This document shows, piece after piece, positions 17,164 through 27,214 of a stretch of 64,000 nt of DNA. This stretch comes from Sphingobacteriales bacterium 39-19 (GTDB lineage Bacteria; Bacteroidota; Bacteroidia; Chitinophagales; Chitinophagaceae), in contig MKTX01000001.1 in assembly GCA_001898465.1 (NCBI GenBank), forward strand, positions 186,001 to 250,000, in the 5' to 3' direction. How positions within the stretch are numbered: the first letter of the stretch is position 1; each line of letters opens with the position of its first letter. A program made the position numbers and the translations under genes. The notes beneath the pieces were generated by a model. That model had not been told where the DNA came from. It did no database searches and was given only the letters and a program-made list of their open reading frames with translations.

Positions 17164-18702
17164 TTATTCACCCCGGGCTTCCGGCAAGGGTTTGCGGGGA
17201 ATTTTTTCATCCCGGTTTGCCGTGTTAATTACAAAAGCTGCAATAATGGTAGCCGCTTGTTTTAAATCTTCTGGTAACAAATGCTCATAACTATCCATAT
17301 TGGTATGATGGGTTCGGGTATTGTATTCAATAGGATCTTGAATAAACTGAAAGCCCGGAATACCTACTGCATCAAAGGCCAAATGGTCAGTACCTCCCGT
17401 ATTTGAAATGGTAACCGTTGAGGCGCCAAGATCATTAAATGGTTTTAACCATTCTGTAAAAATATTTCGTGCTGCTTCATTTCCTTGTAAATAAATGCCC
17501 CTTATTCTACCCGTTCCATTATCTAAATTATAATAAGCGGATACTTTTTCAAACTCAGGTTTCAATTGCATATTTCCAGGATTTGCAAAATGATTTTTTA
17601 CATAATTACGGCTTCCATATAAACCTTGTTCTTCACCATCCCATAAAGCAATACGGATGGTACGGCGAGGTTGAATACCCAAAGTTTTAATAATTCTCAC
17701 TGCCTCCATCATTACGGCAGAACCGGCGGCATTATCGGTAGCGCCCACGGATCCCTGCCAGCTATCTAAGTGGCCGCCCAGCATTACGATCTCCGATTTT
17801 AATTCAGGATCAGTGCCGGTAATTTCTGCCACTACATTATGCCCGGTAAGATTTTGTGTATTAAATTGAGTAGCGACATCAAGATCTATTTTTACCAAAA
17901 TACCATTTGTTGCCAATCGCTGAAGGAGCATATAATCTTCATAAGAGATCATAAGATCGGTAATATTTTCAGCATCATCTTTTGCATATCCGCCTCCACC
18001 GGATACAAATAAAGTTCCGTCTTTTCCACGGGTAGTCGTACTTAGCAAAGCCAGTGCACCTTCTTGTGTTGCCATCTTTTTAAGTAAACTACTCACACTG
18101 GCCGACTGATTGCCAAACATTTGGCGCCTGCGCTTACGTGCTTCGGCAGTTTCGGGAATAGGGGGTTTTGCATTTTGCATTTTACTTAATTCTTCATCGG
18201 TATAGCGCCTGGCGTCTGCATTAAAAGAAGGGCGTATACTGTCTTTTCTTAACAGGATGATGATCTTATTTTTTAATTTCCCCCGGTAAGTTTCCAGTGC
18301 TGCAGAATCCACCGCATCAATTACCAGCAATTCAGCATTTTTTATACCATGGGTGCCTTTTGTCCATGTTTTTGGAAAGCCAATTAAAGGACGATAATAG
18401 GGCTCCGTCATAGCGATGTACGATTTCTTAAGTTCCCAGCCTTTGCCAAATTCTCCCCAGGGTTCCAAAGCAACATTTGTTAAACCCCATTTTTTTAACT
18501 CATTTACCGCCCAGTTGGCTGCTTTAAAATAACCTGAAGAATTTGTGAGCCGTGGCCCACTGGCATCTGTAAGATGAAATGCAATATTCATCACTTGTGA
18601 GTGAGTTAATCCTTCCGTTTTTATCTTATCAATTTCCCCCTGGGCAAATGATGAAAGACTTATGCCTAACAATAGTGTAAAAAGTAAAAATAAATTTTTC
18701 AA
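17164..18702 (-). CDS. M28-family zinc metallopeptidase with PA domain
   Basis: This 512-residue exported aminopeptidase-like enzyme has a signal peptide (1-20), a PA (protease-associated) insert before the catalytic domain, and a C-terminal M28 catalytic fold. Co-catalytic zinc ligands and catalytic residues are seen in order: GGHLDSW (His, Asp), GATDNAAGSA (bridging Asp), LWDGEEQGLYGSRNYV (catalytic Glu-Glu), the YYNLDNGTG Asp, and the late GGTDHLAFD His. It probably trims peptides in the periplasm or outside the cell. The protein resembles glutamate carboxypeptidase-like M28 enzymes of Bacteroidota. The following gene on the minus strand is YifB, 85 bases away and not obviously related in function. 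Confidence 0.92.
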   Translation of the reverse strand: MKNLFLLFTLLLGISLSSFAQGEIDKIKTEGLTHSQVMNIAFHLTDASGPRLTNSSGYFKAANWAVNELKKWGLTNVALEPWGEFGKGWELKKSYIAMTEPYYRPLIGFPKTWTKGTHGIKNAELLVIDAVDSAALETYRGKLKNKIIILLRKDSIRPSFNADARRYTDEELSKMQNAKPPIPETAEARKRRRQMFGNQSASVSSLLKKMATQEGALALLSTTTRGKDGTLFVSGGGGYAKDDAENITDLMISYEDYMLLQRLATNGILVKIDLDVATQFNTQNLTGHNVVAEITGTDPELKSEIVMLGGHLDSWQGSVGATDNAAGSAVMMEAVRIIKTLGIQPRRTIRIALWDGEEQGLYGSRNYVKNHFANPGNMQLKPEFEKVSAYYNLDNGTGRIRGIYLQGNEAARNIFTEWLKPFNDLGASTVTISNTGGTDHLAFDAVGIPGFQFIQDPIEYNTRTHHTNMDSYEHLLPEDLKQAATIIAAFVINTANRDEKIPRKPLPEARGE

Positions 18703-18787
18703 TGTCTTATCAATTTTATGTTGAATTAAGTTAAGTTATTTTTCTGAGGAGGGTCAGGGAAATTTATTAATGGTAATCTATTCCATT

Positions 18788-20332
18788 TTAAGCGCCCCAG
18801 CCTTCCCGGTCTAAACTGCGGTATTGTATTGCTTCTGCCAGGTGCTCGGGTTGAATTTCTTCTTTACCGGCCAGGTCGGCAATGGTACGGCTCACTTTTA
18901 AAATACGGTCATAGGCACGGGCGCTTAATTTCAGCCGGTTCATGGCGGTTTTAAGCAGGTTTTGGCCGGCATTATTTATTATACATATTTCTTTTAACTG
19001 GCTGCTGCTCATTTGTGCATTGGCATAAATGCCTGCATTATTTTTATACCGTTGCGCCTGTATTTCCCTGGCAGCCATTACCCGTTGCCGTATCGATGCG
19101 CTTTTTTCAAATTCCTGCTTTGATGATAATTCACTAAATGCTACAGGGGTTACTTCTACATGCAAATCAATACGATCAAGCAAAGGGCCGGAAATTTTAT
19201 TCAGGTATTTTTGAACCGCACCGGGCGGGCAGGTGCATTCTTTTTGCGGATGATTAAAAAAACCACAGGGGCATGGGTTCATACTGGCCACCAGCATAAA
19301 ACTTGCCGGAAAATCCAGGGCTACTTTTGCACGGCTAATGGTTACCATGCGTTCTTCCATGGGCTGTCGCATCACTTCTAAAACGGTTCTTTTAAATTCC
19401 GGCAGTTCATCTAAAAATAAAACGCCATTATGTGCCAGCGATATTTCTCCGGGTTGCGGGTTTCCGCCACCGCCTACCAGGGCTACATCTGAAATGGTAT
19501 GATGCGGGCTTCTAAAAGGCCGCCGGTTTACCAGGGTTGCATTTTCCGGTAACTTACCGGCTACGCTGTGAATTTTAGTGGTTTCAAGCGCTTCGGCTAA
19601 ACTCAAGGGTGGTAAAATAGTAGGCAAACGTTTTGCCAGCATGGTTTTACCGGCACCTGGCGGGCCAATAAGAATAGCATTATGCCCTCCGGCCGCAGCA
19701 ATTTCAAGTGCCCGTTTAATATTTTCCTGGCCTTTTACATCGGCAAAATCTATATCGAAATTATTTTGTGCATGAGCAAACTCTTCTCTTGTGTTTACTA
19801 TTACCTGGGGCAAATAATTTTCATCTTCAAAAAATTTTACCACATCATGAATGTGTTCTACGGCATACACTTTTAAATTATTTACCATGGCCGCTTCCCG
19901 GGCATTTGCTTTGGGAAGCAAGAGCCCGTTAAACCCTTCTTTACGTGCTTGTATGGCAATGGGCAGCGCTCCTTTTATTGACCTTACTGAACCATCTAAA
20001 CTCAGCTCGCCCATAATTACATACCGTTCTATTTTTTCGGGGTTTTCTATTTGCTCAGTGGCAGCCAGCGTTCCTATGGCAATGGGAAGATCAAATGCAG
20101 TACCTGATTTTTTGATATCGGCAGGCGCCAGGTTTACCACCAATTTGGTACGGGGCATAAAAAAATTATTGCTTTTTATTGCACTTTCTACCCGTTGCAG
20201 GCTTTCTTTTACTGCATTATCGGGCAGGCCCACTATATAATAATGCTGGCCCTTGGGATCTACATTTACTTCTACTGTAATCGTAATGGCTTCTACTCCA
20301 TATACGGCGCTTCCAAAAGTTTTTACAAGCAT
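18788..20332 (-). CDS. YifB/ComM-family Mg-chelatase-like AAA+ ATPase
   Basis: The 514-residue protein has the ComM/YifB layout: an N-terminal Lon-protease-like S5 fold (about 1-180; [28 protein letters not shown]), an AAA+ module and a C-terminal Mg-chelatase domain. Walker A is GPPGAGKT (223-230), Walker B FLDEL (306-310), and a zinc-binding cluster with Cys354, Cys356, Cys366 and Cys368 (MNPCPCGFF ... CTC) is intact. ComM of Haemophilus and Vibrio is a branch-migration helicase that promotes integration of donor DNA during natural transformation. This fits the ComEA-like protein at 1.5 kb. Competence in this organism is inference. Confidence 0.93.
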   Translation of the reverse strand: MLVKTFGSAVYGVEAITITVEVNVDPKGQHYYIVGLPDNAVKESLQRVESAIKSNNFFMPRTKLVVNLAPADIKKSGTAFDLPIAIGTLAATEQIENPEKIERYVIMGELSLDGSVRSIKGALPIAIQARKEGFNGLLLPKANAREAAMVNNLKVYAVEHIHDVVKFFEDENYLPQVIVNTREEFAHAQNNFDIDFADVKGQENIKRALEIAAAGGHNAILIGPPGAGKTMLAKRLPTILPPLSLAEALETTKIHSVAGKLPENATLVNRRPFRSPHHTISDVALVGGGGNPQPGEISLAHNGVLFLDELPEFKRTVLEVMRQPMEERMVTISRAKVALDFPASFMLVASMNPCPCGFFNHPQKECTCPPGAVQKYLNKISGPLLDRIDLHVEVTPVAFSELSSKQEFEKSASIRQRVMAAREIQAQRYKNNAGIYANAQMSSSQLKEICIINNAGQNLLKTAMNRLKLSARAYDRILKVSRTIADLAGKEEIQPEHLAEAIQYRSLDREGWGA

Positions 20333-20474
20333 GGGTACTTTTTAGCTTATGCTAATGTAAGTAAAATAAAGGGCAAAATAATTGACGGCAATTGAAGGCT
20401 GCCCGGTGTGAAAGCCATTTAAAAGGACAACTCATTAATAACTGAATCTTAGCGGGTACATAAAAAAGCAGCGC

Positions 20475-21050
20475 TTAGCCTTTTTTATGCAATACTTCAT
20501 CAGTAAAATGGGCCATTCTATGGGGCTGGCTAAATTTATTTTTATTGAAGCATACTGAAGCGCCCCGTGGAATAGAAAGCGGTTTCCAGGCTTTGCCGCA
20601 AATCATTTTACCCAGTGAAACAATTTGGCCCACATGATATATATAATGAGATTGCTGGCGAAGTATGGCCTCCATTACGGTATGGCCTTCATTGCGGATG
20701 TATACAATGGTTTCAAAATTTTCGTCGTTGATGGTATCTAATGCATGGAACAAACATTGCCATCCTGCTTCCCATTTTTGTAATAACTCTTTTTTATCCC
20801 GGATATCATTTACAAATTCTGCATCCCGGTTCCTCCATTCTTTTTCACCATCGGTTGTTAAAAAATCTGTCCACCTGCTGAGCATATTTCCCCACATATG
20901 TTTTACTAAAATAGCCACACTATTACTCTCCTCATTATATTGCCATTTTATTTGGTCATCATCTAATTGTTCTATTGCTTTTTCACCAAGGAGTTTATAA
21001 TAATCAAACTCTTTTTTTACACTGCTGATAAATTCTAAAACGTATGACAT
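20475..21050 (-). CDS. DinB/DUF1572-like four-helix protein
   Basis: This 191-residue, mainly helical cytoplasmic protein belongs to the DinB-like superfamily (DUF1572 branch). Conserved elements are the N-terminal helix EFISSVKKEFDYYKLLGEKA, the NSVAILVKHMWGNMLSRW segment with its metal-ligand His, and the late QQSHYIYHVGQIV block with His ligands. Family members bind a divalent metal through three His and include thiol-dependent transferases such as bacillithiol S-transferases. Activity here is not established. A CGAAATTA element at 21078-21085 (TAATTTCG on the coding strand) is a likely promoter, about 27 bases upstream of the ATG. Confidence 0.85.
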   Translation of the reverse strand: MSYVLEFISSVKKEFDYYKLLGEKAIEQLDDDQIKWQYNEESNSVAILVKHMWGNMLSRWTDFLTTDGEKEWRNRDAEFVNDIRDKKELLQKWEAGWQCLFHALDTINDENFETIVYIRNEGHTVMEAILRQQSHYIYHVGQIVSLGKMICGKAWKPLSIPRGASVCFNKNKFSQPHRMAHFTDEVLHKKG

Positions 21051-21077
21051 AATTAAGCTTTTAGGAATATAAATTTA

Positions 21078-21085
21078 CGAAATTA
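21078..21085 (-). promoter_or_regulatory. Candidate -7 element of the DinB-like gene
   Basis: On the minus strand TAATTTCG is one base from TAnnTTTG. It lies 27 bases before the ATG at 21050. The surrounding 11-mer TACGAAATTAT (plus strand 21076-21086) is identical to part of the dyad in front of the PDZ gene. Confidence 0.35.
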
Positions 21086-21117
21086 TCTGCAGCTTTGCTT
21101 TTTACCATGGCAGGCAC

Positions 21118-22839
21118 CTAATCTATAAGTATATCCATTTCATTCTGTACAAATTGCATGAGGTTTTTAATTTTTTCCGGGGAAAAATCAAATTCAATAC
21201 CTGCTGCCCGGTAAAGCTGTGGTAACGTGCGGGTACCTCCCAATGCAAGCGCCTGGCAATAATGATCTAATGCCTTTTTTTTATTTTCCCTGAATTGCTT
21301 CCACATTCCTATTGCGCCCAATTGGGCAATGCCATATTCAATATAATAAAAGGGTACTTCGTATAAATGTAATTGCCGCTGCCAGGCATTGCTCCGGTAT
21401 TTTTCAAGCCCGCTGTAATCTACTATATCGTCAGTAAATTCCTGTAACACTTGTACCCAAATTGCTGTTCTTTCTTGATGGGTATGATGTGGATTTTCAT
21501 ACAGTTTATGCTGAAATTTATCGATTGCAGCTATCCAGGGAAAGATGGTGATCACTCTTTCTAACTGGTGAATTTTTGCTCTTTTCAGTTCTTGTTCATC
21601 TTTAAAAAAAGTATCCCATTCGTCCATACTAAAAAGTTCCATGGCCATACTGGCTACTTCGGCCATTTCCATAGGTACTTCTTTAAAACCGGTAAGAGCC
21701 AATGGATGGCTTAAAAAAGAATGGATGGCATGCCCCCCTTCGTGCACCATGGTAGTTACATCACTCATTTGGCCTGATGCATTCATAAATATAAAGGGAG
21801 CGCCACTTTCGGCCAATGGACAGTTATACCCTCCCGGAGATTTTCCTTTGCGGCTTTCCAGGTCAAAATGTTTCATCTGGTCCATTCGTAAAAGGCAGTC
21901 ACCAAAAAATGGATTTAATTTATTAAAACATTCAACCGATTTTTGAAGTAACTCCTTTCCATTTTCAAAAGGATGCAAAGGGTTTGTTCCGGCAGGTTCG
22001 GCATCTAAGTCCCAGGGACGCAAATTTTCTACTCCCAGTTTTATTTTCTTCTGTTCTAATATTTTATTTACTAAGGGTAACACATGCCGTTTTACGGCTT
22101 CATGAAACTGGTAACAATCTTCTTTGCTATAATCAAACCGGCCCAGTTCTTTGAACCGGTAGTCACGATAATTTTTAAAGCCGGCATTGTGTGCTTCCTG
22201 GTTTCGCAGCTGTACCAGTTTATCAAATAAAAGGTCTAATTTTTCTTTATCTTCCAGGCGCCGTTCCTGTATTTGTTCATATACCTGTTGCCGGAGTGCA
22301 CGATCGGGGTTTTCTAAAAATTTAGCTGCTTGCTGTAAAGTATATTCCTGGTCATTTACCCGAATCATCATATCGCCGGTAATTTGCCCATATTGCTGTT
22401 GCAGTACGGATATTTCGGATTGCAGCGGAATATTTTCTTCTCTGAATAAATCAATATTTTTTTGAATGCTGCGCAGGTAAGTAAAATATTCATCGGCGTT
22501 TAACAGATGTAAGGCCTTGGATGCAAGCAGTTTTTTGTTCAGGGCATCGGCGTAAGGCTGAATATGCGGTTGAATTTCAGTACAGAAAAAATTATAAGAT
22601 TCTTCCAGCTCCTTGTTTTCTGTATCGCAGGTCATGCGAATTTGCCGCCAGCACGCATCTTCACTAATAACGGCTTCCAGTTCACTTAAATTTTTTAGCC
22701 ATTTTTGGAGATGATTTAATTGATCAATAGGAGTCGCCACCAGTTGCTCAAAATAAGGAGCCACGGAAGCCCAATCTGTTAATTTAAAATCTTGTGGCAA
22801 AAATTGACGGGACAATCTTTTAATATCTGCTGAGTACAT
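21118..22839 (-). CDS. M3-family oligoendopeptidase (thimet-like zinc peptidase)
   Basis: The 573-residue cytoplasmic metallopeptidase is of the M3 family (oligoendopeptidase F/PepF-like). The zinc site HEGGH is at 366-370 (MVHEGGHAIHSFLSH), with the downstream glutamate ligand in EVPMEMAEVASMAMELFS, and a substrate-binding YIEYGIAQLGAIGMWKQF block near the C-terminus. The N-terminal helical half, with the LNHLQKWLKNLSELEAV segment, is typical of PepF. It degrades oligopeptides released by the proteasome-like and other proteases, or imported peptides. It could cooperate with the POT transporter at 2.5 kb, though nothing links them. No signal peptide. Complete. Confidence 0.94.
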   Translation of the reverse strand: MYSADIKRLSRQFLPQDFKLTDWASVAPYFEQLVATPIDQLNHLQKWLKNLSELEAVISEDACWRQIRMTCDTENKELEESYNFFCTEIQPHIQPYADALNKKLLASKALHLLNADEYFTYLRSIQKNIDLFREENIPLQSEISVLQQQYGQITGDMMIRVNDQEYTLQQAAKFLENPDRALRQQVYEQIQERRLEDKEKLDLLFDKLVQLRNQEAHNAGFKNYRDYRFKELGRFDYSKEDCYQFHEAVKRHVLPLVNKILEQKKIKLGVENLRPWDLDAEPAGTNPLHPFENGKELLQKSVECFNKLNPFFGDCLLRMDQMKHFDLESRKGKSPGGYNCPLAESGAPFIFMNASGQMSDVTTMVHEGGHAIHSFLSHPLALTGFKEVPMEMAEVASMAMELFSMDEWDTFFKDEQELKRAKIHQLERVITIFPWIAAIDKFQHKLYENPHHTHQERTAIWVQVLQEFTDDIVDYSGLEKYRSNAWQRQLHLYEVPFYYIEYGIAQLGAIGMWKQFRENKKKALDHYCQALALGGTRTLPQLYRAAGIEFDFSPEKIKNLMQFVQNEMDILID

Positions 22840-22924
22840 ACCATAAATTTAAAGAGGGTTACAAACACAAATACAGAAGGTTGCCAAACCCCCATACTAA
22901 AAAAGGATAGCGAAAAATGCTACG

Positions 22925-23440
22925 TTAAGCCATCTTACGTGGTGCTGTAATTTTTTTTGCGTGCCCGCTTTTTACCGCTGCTGCTTTTGAGCTGGCTTTA
23001 GCTGCCGTTTTCTTATCAGCGTCAGTATGGGCATCCGTGAGGGTTTCTTCTCCTGAACTTAATTTTATTTCTACTCCGGCTTTTGTTAGTATCTCATACC
23101 ACTTTATCATCTTTTTCATATCACTGGTATACACTCGTTCCATATCCATAGCCGGAAATACTTTTTCAAAATATTTCTTTACTTCATTAGTATCGGCATT
23201 GGATGCCGGCATTTTTTCGCTGCTTTGTTTCATGGCATCAAATACTTCGGCCAGGTTCACATTCTCGTCTTGGGTGTATACTTCTATTCCTTCCAGTTGT
23301 GAAAAACTGTGTATGCGGTTGCTCACAAATTTGGTGCTTTTATCTTCCAGTGAGCGTACAATACCCCCGTCTGATTTTGAGGACATTAATTCATATAAGC
23401 CACTCATTCCTGTTACCGATACAATTTTCCTGTATTCCAT
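22925..23440 (-). CDS. DUF5606-like protein with basic Ala-rich tail
   Basis: The start at 23440 (MEYRKIVSVTGMSGLYELMS) is preferred because it opens the conserved DUF5606 N-terminus; upstream in-frame codons look like leader sequence. Residues 1-130 form the conserved domain (YELMSSKSDGGIVRSLE, then FDAMKQSSEKMP). The last ~35 residues are low-complexity and rich in Ala, Lys and Thr (AAKASSKAAAVKSGHAKKIT), which suggests nucleic-acid contact or a flexible tail. The family is largely confined to Bacteroidota and has no known function. The tail length varies in this family. Confidence 0.75.
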   Translation of the reverse strand: MEYRKIVSVTGMSGLYELMSSKSDGGIVRSLEDKSTKFVSNRIHSFSQLEGIEVYTQDENVNLAEVFDAMKQSSEKMPASNADTNEVKKYFEKVFPAMDMERVYTSDMKKMIKWYEILTKAGVEIKLSSGEETLTDAHTDADKKTAAKASSKAAAVKSGHAKKITAPRKMA

Positions 23441-23631
23441 ATTCATAAAAAATTTAGGGTTGCAATTTATACTTATTACCTCAAATTGTTTCATTATACC
23501 ATCTTGTTATTTTAAAATAGGCATTGTATAGCAAAGAGGCCGGTAAAACCAGGCTACTATTGAGATAGGGTCAATGTATGGAATACCGCCTATTGAACAC
23601 AGGCAGGCTTGTATTGTTTTTTTTAAACTAT

Positions 23632-23647
23632 GTTAAAAAAGTTTAAC
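23632..23647. promoter_or_regulatory. Dyad upstream of the beta-barrel gene
   Basis: GTTAAA (23632-23637) and TTTAAC (23642-23647) are perfect arms around AAAG, and a TTTAAAC sits directly upstream at 23622-23628. The cluster lies 60-80 bases before the ATG at 23708, a suitable place for an activator or repressor site. No regulator is known for it. Confidence 0.4.
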
Positions 23648-23707
23648 AAATACCATCGACGGGTTTAAAGACCTCTTTACGTCAAATGAGCCAGGAAAAG
23701 AAATTTT

Positions 23708-26542
23708 ATGCAGAAATTATTATTGACGATTTGTTTAAGTGTACTCTCTATTTTAGGCTATGGCCAAACTAACCGGGTTACCGGTGTATTGCAGGATAAT
23801 ACCGGGAATGCCCCCATTGTGGGAGCCACAGTAAGTTTATTACTTCAAAAAGACTCATCCACAGTGAGTACAGTAGTATCGAATGCCAGCGGTAAATTTA
23901 CTTTTGATAATGTGCCCAATGACAGTTTTATTGTAACCGCACAAAGTATTTCATACCAGGACCTGGTAACCTTTATTACGCTTAATAACCAAAGCCGTGA
24001 TTTAGGTGTTTTAAAAATGTATATAAAAGGTAAAGACCTGAGTACCGTAACTGTAATAAGTAAGGCGCCGCCGGTATCGAATAAAGCCGATACTTCACAA
24101 TACAGTGCCAGCCAGTTTAAAGTAAACCCCGATGCTACTACCGAAGACCTCATAAAAAAGATGCCGGGCATTACCGTTGCCCGTGATGGTACGGTAACAG
24201 CCCAGGGTGAAACGGTAAAAAAAGTGACCATTGATGGTAAAGATTTTTTTGGTGATGATGCATCAGCTGCCTTAAAAAATCTCCCCAGTGAAGTGGTAGA
24301 TAAAATACAGGTATTTGATCGCTTAAGTGACCAGGCCCAGCTTACCGGGGTTGATGACGGGAATAGTGTGAAAGCCATTAATGTGGTTACGAAAACAGGT
24401 ATTCGCAATGGCCAGTTTGGCCGTATATATGCAGGCACCGGTACCGATGAACGGTACCAGGCAGGTGGTAATGTAAGTTTTTTTAATGGAGACCGCCGTT
24501 TATCGCTGGTAGGAAATTTTAATAATGTAAATCAACAAAATTTTGGTTCCCAGGATTTATTGGGGATTACCGGCAGCGGTGGTGGCCGGGGTGGTGGAAG
24601 AGGGTATGGGGGTGGAAATAATTTTAGTGTAGGCCAAAGTGCCGGCATTAGCAATACCAATGCATTCGGTATAAATTATAATGATAAATGGGGAAGTAAA
24701 ATGACTGTATCGGGCAGTTATTTTTATAATAACAGTAAGAATACGAATATTTCTAAAACCATTGGCCAGTCTTTAGATAAAACCGGGCACTGGTATAACG
24801 ATAACAGCACATCATCTTATACTACGATCAATAATAATAATCGCATCAATATGCGCTTAGAGTATAAACTGGATAGTAATAATACCATTTATTTAATTCC
24901 CAGTTTAAGTTTTCAAACCAATGATGCCAATGGATTTTCTGATGGCCAGGCTTTTTATGGGGTAAATGATTCCTTAAACACATCCAATGCAAAAACAACC
25001 AATAACCGAAACGGGTATAACCTGCGAAACTATTTGATGTACCGGCACAGTTTTGCCAAAAAAGGAAGGACCTTATCTTTTGGATTTAATACCACATTTA
25101 CCCGCAACAGCAATGAGAATATATTAGATGCCAAATATCGTTTTTATGATATTAATAATATAGGCACCGACTCATTACCTAACCAATTTTCTGATAATCT
25201 TTCTACCGGTTATACCTATGGTGGAAATGTGGCTTATACTGAGCCCGTATTTAAAAATGCCATCCTGCAATTTGAGTACAGTCCTTCCATTCAAAAGAAT
25301 AAAGCCGATCAGCAAACTTTTAACTTTGATAATGGTAAGTATAGTTCATTTGATACCAGCTTATCGAACCGGTTTAATAACACAGTAACCAATCAAAGCG
25401 GGGGTATCAGTTTCAGGTATAATCCTACCCGGGATAATATGTTTATGTTGGGTATTAATTACCAGCATAGCCGCTTGCAAAGCGATCGTACATTCCCCAG
25501 CATAACCAATGTAGATCAAACTTTTTCTAACATATTACCCCGTTTAATGTGGCGTAAGAAATTGGGTAGTTTTGGTAACCTGCGATTATTTTACAGGGGC
25601 GGAACCGACTTCCCTTCTGTAACTCAATTACAGGATGTGGTAAATATTTCAAACCCATTGCGGGTGAGTATTGGTAACCCGGAATTAAAACAAGCTTATA
25701 CAAATTTTTTAAGCACCCGCTATAGTTATGCAAATTCAAAAACAAGCAAAAGCTTCTTTGCAAATTTATTTGCACAAACCACATCAAATTATATTACCAA
25801 TGCCACTTATTTAGTAAAAACAGATAGTTTAATACAACATAATGTAACATTAAAAGGAGGCTCGCAATTAAGTAAACCCGTAAACGTAAATGGTTATATC
25901 AACTTACGTAGTTTATTTACCTATGCGATGCCGGTAAAATTCTTAAAGTCGAACCTGAACCTGAATGCAGGTGCCGGCTATTCTAAATTACCGGGTATTG
26001 CCAATTATTTACCGGCGGTTACTCATAATTATACCTATAATGTGGGAGCCGGCTTATCGAGCAACATCAGTGAGTATGTAGATTTTAACATTAATTATAC
26101 CGCCAATTTTAATAATGCCTCTACTAAAAGTTCACTTACCAGTGCAACCAATAATTATGTAAACCAGGAAGCCGGGTTGCAACTAAATCTCCTGAATAAA
26201 AAAGGCTGGTTTATACAAAATGATATAACCAATCAAACGTATAGTGGTCTTTCGGGAGGATTAAACCAAAGCTATTGGTTATGGAATGCCGGTATTGGTA
26301 AAAAGTTCTTAAAGAAACAGGCAGGCGAACTTAAGCTTTCCGTATTTGATTTATTAAAACAAAACCAAAGTATTACCCGTACAGTAAGTGCCATTAATTT
26401 CCAGGATGTACAAACCAATGTACTGCAGCAATATTTTATGCTCACATTTACTTACAGTCTTAAGAATTTTGGTAAAGGCAAGCCAAATTCACGGCCAGCT
26501 TATGGAGGAGGAATGGGAATGCCTATGCATGGGCCAATGTAA
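23708..26542 (+). CDS. Outer-membrane beta-barrel protein (OMP_b-brl / TonB-receptor-like) with CarboxypepD_reg domain
   Basis: The 944-residue protein has a signal peptide (1-19), a CarboxypepD_reg-like domain (about 22-112), a short plug-like region (about 130-250; KKMPGITVARDGTVTAQGET, VTIDGKDFFGDDASAALKNL) and a large barrel rich in alternating aromatic strands. This is the OMP_b-brl family related to TonB-dependent receptors. A glycine-rich loop GGGRGGGRGYGGG lies around residue 296. The extreme C-terminus is unusual: after the last strand it runs into GGGMGMPMHGPM, a Met/His-rich tail of the kind that can bind copper or silver ions. It precedes an ECF sigma operon and may be its target or partner. 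The ligand is unknown. Confidence 0.85.
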   Translation: MQKLLLTICLSVLSILGYGQTNRVTGVLQDNTGNAPIVGATVSLLLQKDSSTVSTVVSNASGKFTFDNVPNDSFIVTAQSISYQDLVTFITLNNQSRDLGVLKMYIKGKDLSTVTVISKAPPVSNKADTSQYSASQFKVNPDATTEDLIKKMPGITVARDGTVTAQGETVKKVTIDGKDFFGDDASAALKNLPSEVVDKIQVFDRLSDQAQLTGVDDGNSVKAINVVTKTGIRNGQFGRIYAGTGTDERYQAGGNVSFFNGDRRLSLVGNFNNVNQQNFGSQDLLGITGSGGGRGGGRGYGGGNNFSVGQSAGISNTNAFGINYNDKWGSKMTVSGSYFYNNSKNTNISKTIGQSLDKTGHWYNDNSTSSYTTINNNNRINMRLEYKLDSNNTIYLIPSLSFQTNDANGFSDGQAFYGVNDSLNTSNAKTTNNRNGYNLRNYLMYRHSFAKKGRTLSFGFNTTFTRNSNENILDAKYRFYDINNIGTDSLPNQFSDNLSTGYTYGGNVAYTEPVFKNAILQFEYSPSIQKNKADQQTFNFDNGKYSSFDTSLSNRFNNTVTNQSGGISFRYNPTRDNMFMLGINYQHSRLQSDRTFPSITNVDQTFSNILPRLMWRKKLGSFGNLRLFYRGGTDFPSVTQLQDVVNISNPLRVSIGNPELKQAYTNFLSTRYSYANSKTSKSFFANLFAQTTSNYITNATYLVKTDSLIQHNVTLKGGSQLSKPVNVNGYINLRSLFTYAMPVKFLKSNLNLNAGAGYSKLPGIANYLPAVTHNYTYNVGAGLSSNISEYVDFNINYTANFNNASTKSSLTSATNNYVNQEAGLQLNLLNKKGWFIQNDITNQTYSGLSGGLNQSYWLWNAGIGKKFLKKQAGELKLSVFDLLKQNQSITRTVSAINFQDVQTNVLQQYFMLTFTYSLKNFGKGKPNSRPAYGGGMGMPMHGPM

Positions 26543-26662
26543 GGTAAAAGAAGTTCTTTATTTTAAGGAAAGGAAAATGAGGTTGCGGTATTGAAAAGTA
26601 GCAAGTATCTGTAGAGAAATGATTAATTTTATTGCCATCATTTGTAAGCACAAAAACTACTT

Positions 26663-27208
26663 TTGGAAAACAATCAGGCAACCCCATCATATCGTGAAAT
26701 TGTAGCCGGGCTGCAAGATATGGTTTATAATACAGCGCTGAGTATTGTGCAAAATGCAGAAGATGCAGAAGATATTACGCAGGAAGTTTTTATAAAGCTG
26801 TATGAAGAACTGGATCATTTTAGAGGAGAAGCAAAATTATCAACCTGGGTGTACCGGATAACCATTAATAAGGCCCTGGATGCAGAAAGAAAACGGAAGG
26901 CAAAAAAGAGAGGGGGATTTTTAAACCGGGTATGGGGTAGCGAAGAAGATCATGAGCCTGCTCATTTTAATCACCCGGGAATTGAATTAGATAAAAAGGA
27001 AGATGCGGCAGTGTTATTTGCGGCTTTACGCAAACTGCCCGATAACCAACGCATCGCTTTTTTATTACACAAGGCCGAAGGATTGGGTTATGCTGAGATT
27101 GCAGACATTATGAAAGTATCGGTAGCAGCAGCTGAATCTTTGCAGGCCCGGGCCAAAACAAACCTGAGATTAGAATTAAATGATTACTACCAAAAACATT
27201 TTAAATAA
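26663..27208 (+). CDS. ECF-type RNA polymerase sigma factor
   Basis: The 181-residue sigma-70 family factor has region 2 (about 8-75; DAEDITQEVFIKLYEELDHF, then STWVYRITINKALDAERKRK) and region 4 (about 120-175; LRKLPDNQRIAFLLHKAEGL, YAEIADIMKVSVAAAESLQARA). The linker is long and acidic. No ATG precedes region 2, so translation must start at TTG (26663) or another rare codon; the first in-frame ATG would cut into region 2.1. It directs polymerase to stress or uptake promoters. The following gene begins six bases later and encodes a single-pass membrane protein of the kind that restrains such sigma factors. Confidence 0.92.
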   Translation: MENNQATPSYREIVAGLQDMVYNTALSIVQNAEDAEDITQEVFIKLYEELDHFRGEAKLSTWVYRITINKALDAERKRKAKKRGGFLNRVWGSEEDHEPAHFNHPGIELDKKEDAAVLFAALRKLPDNQRIAFLLHKAEGLGYAEIADIMKVSVAAAESLQARAKTNLRLELNDYYQKHFK

Positions 27209-27214
27209 AAAGGG

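Noticed and set aside
23845-24438. A 197-codon minus-strand frame inside the beta-barrel gene.
   Set aside because: It is a mirror of a strongly coding plus-strand gene; length arises from codon bias, and the translation lacks domains.
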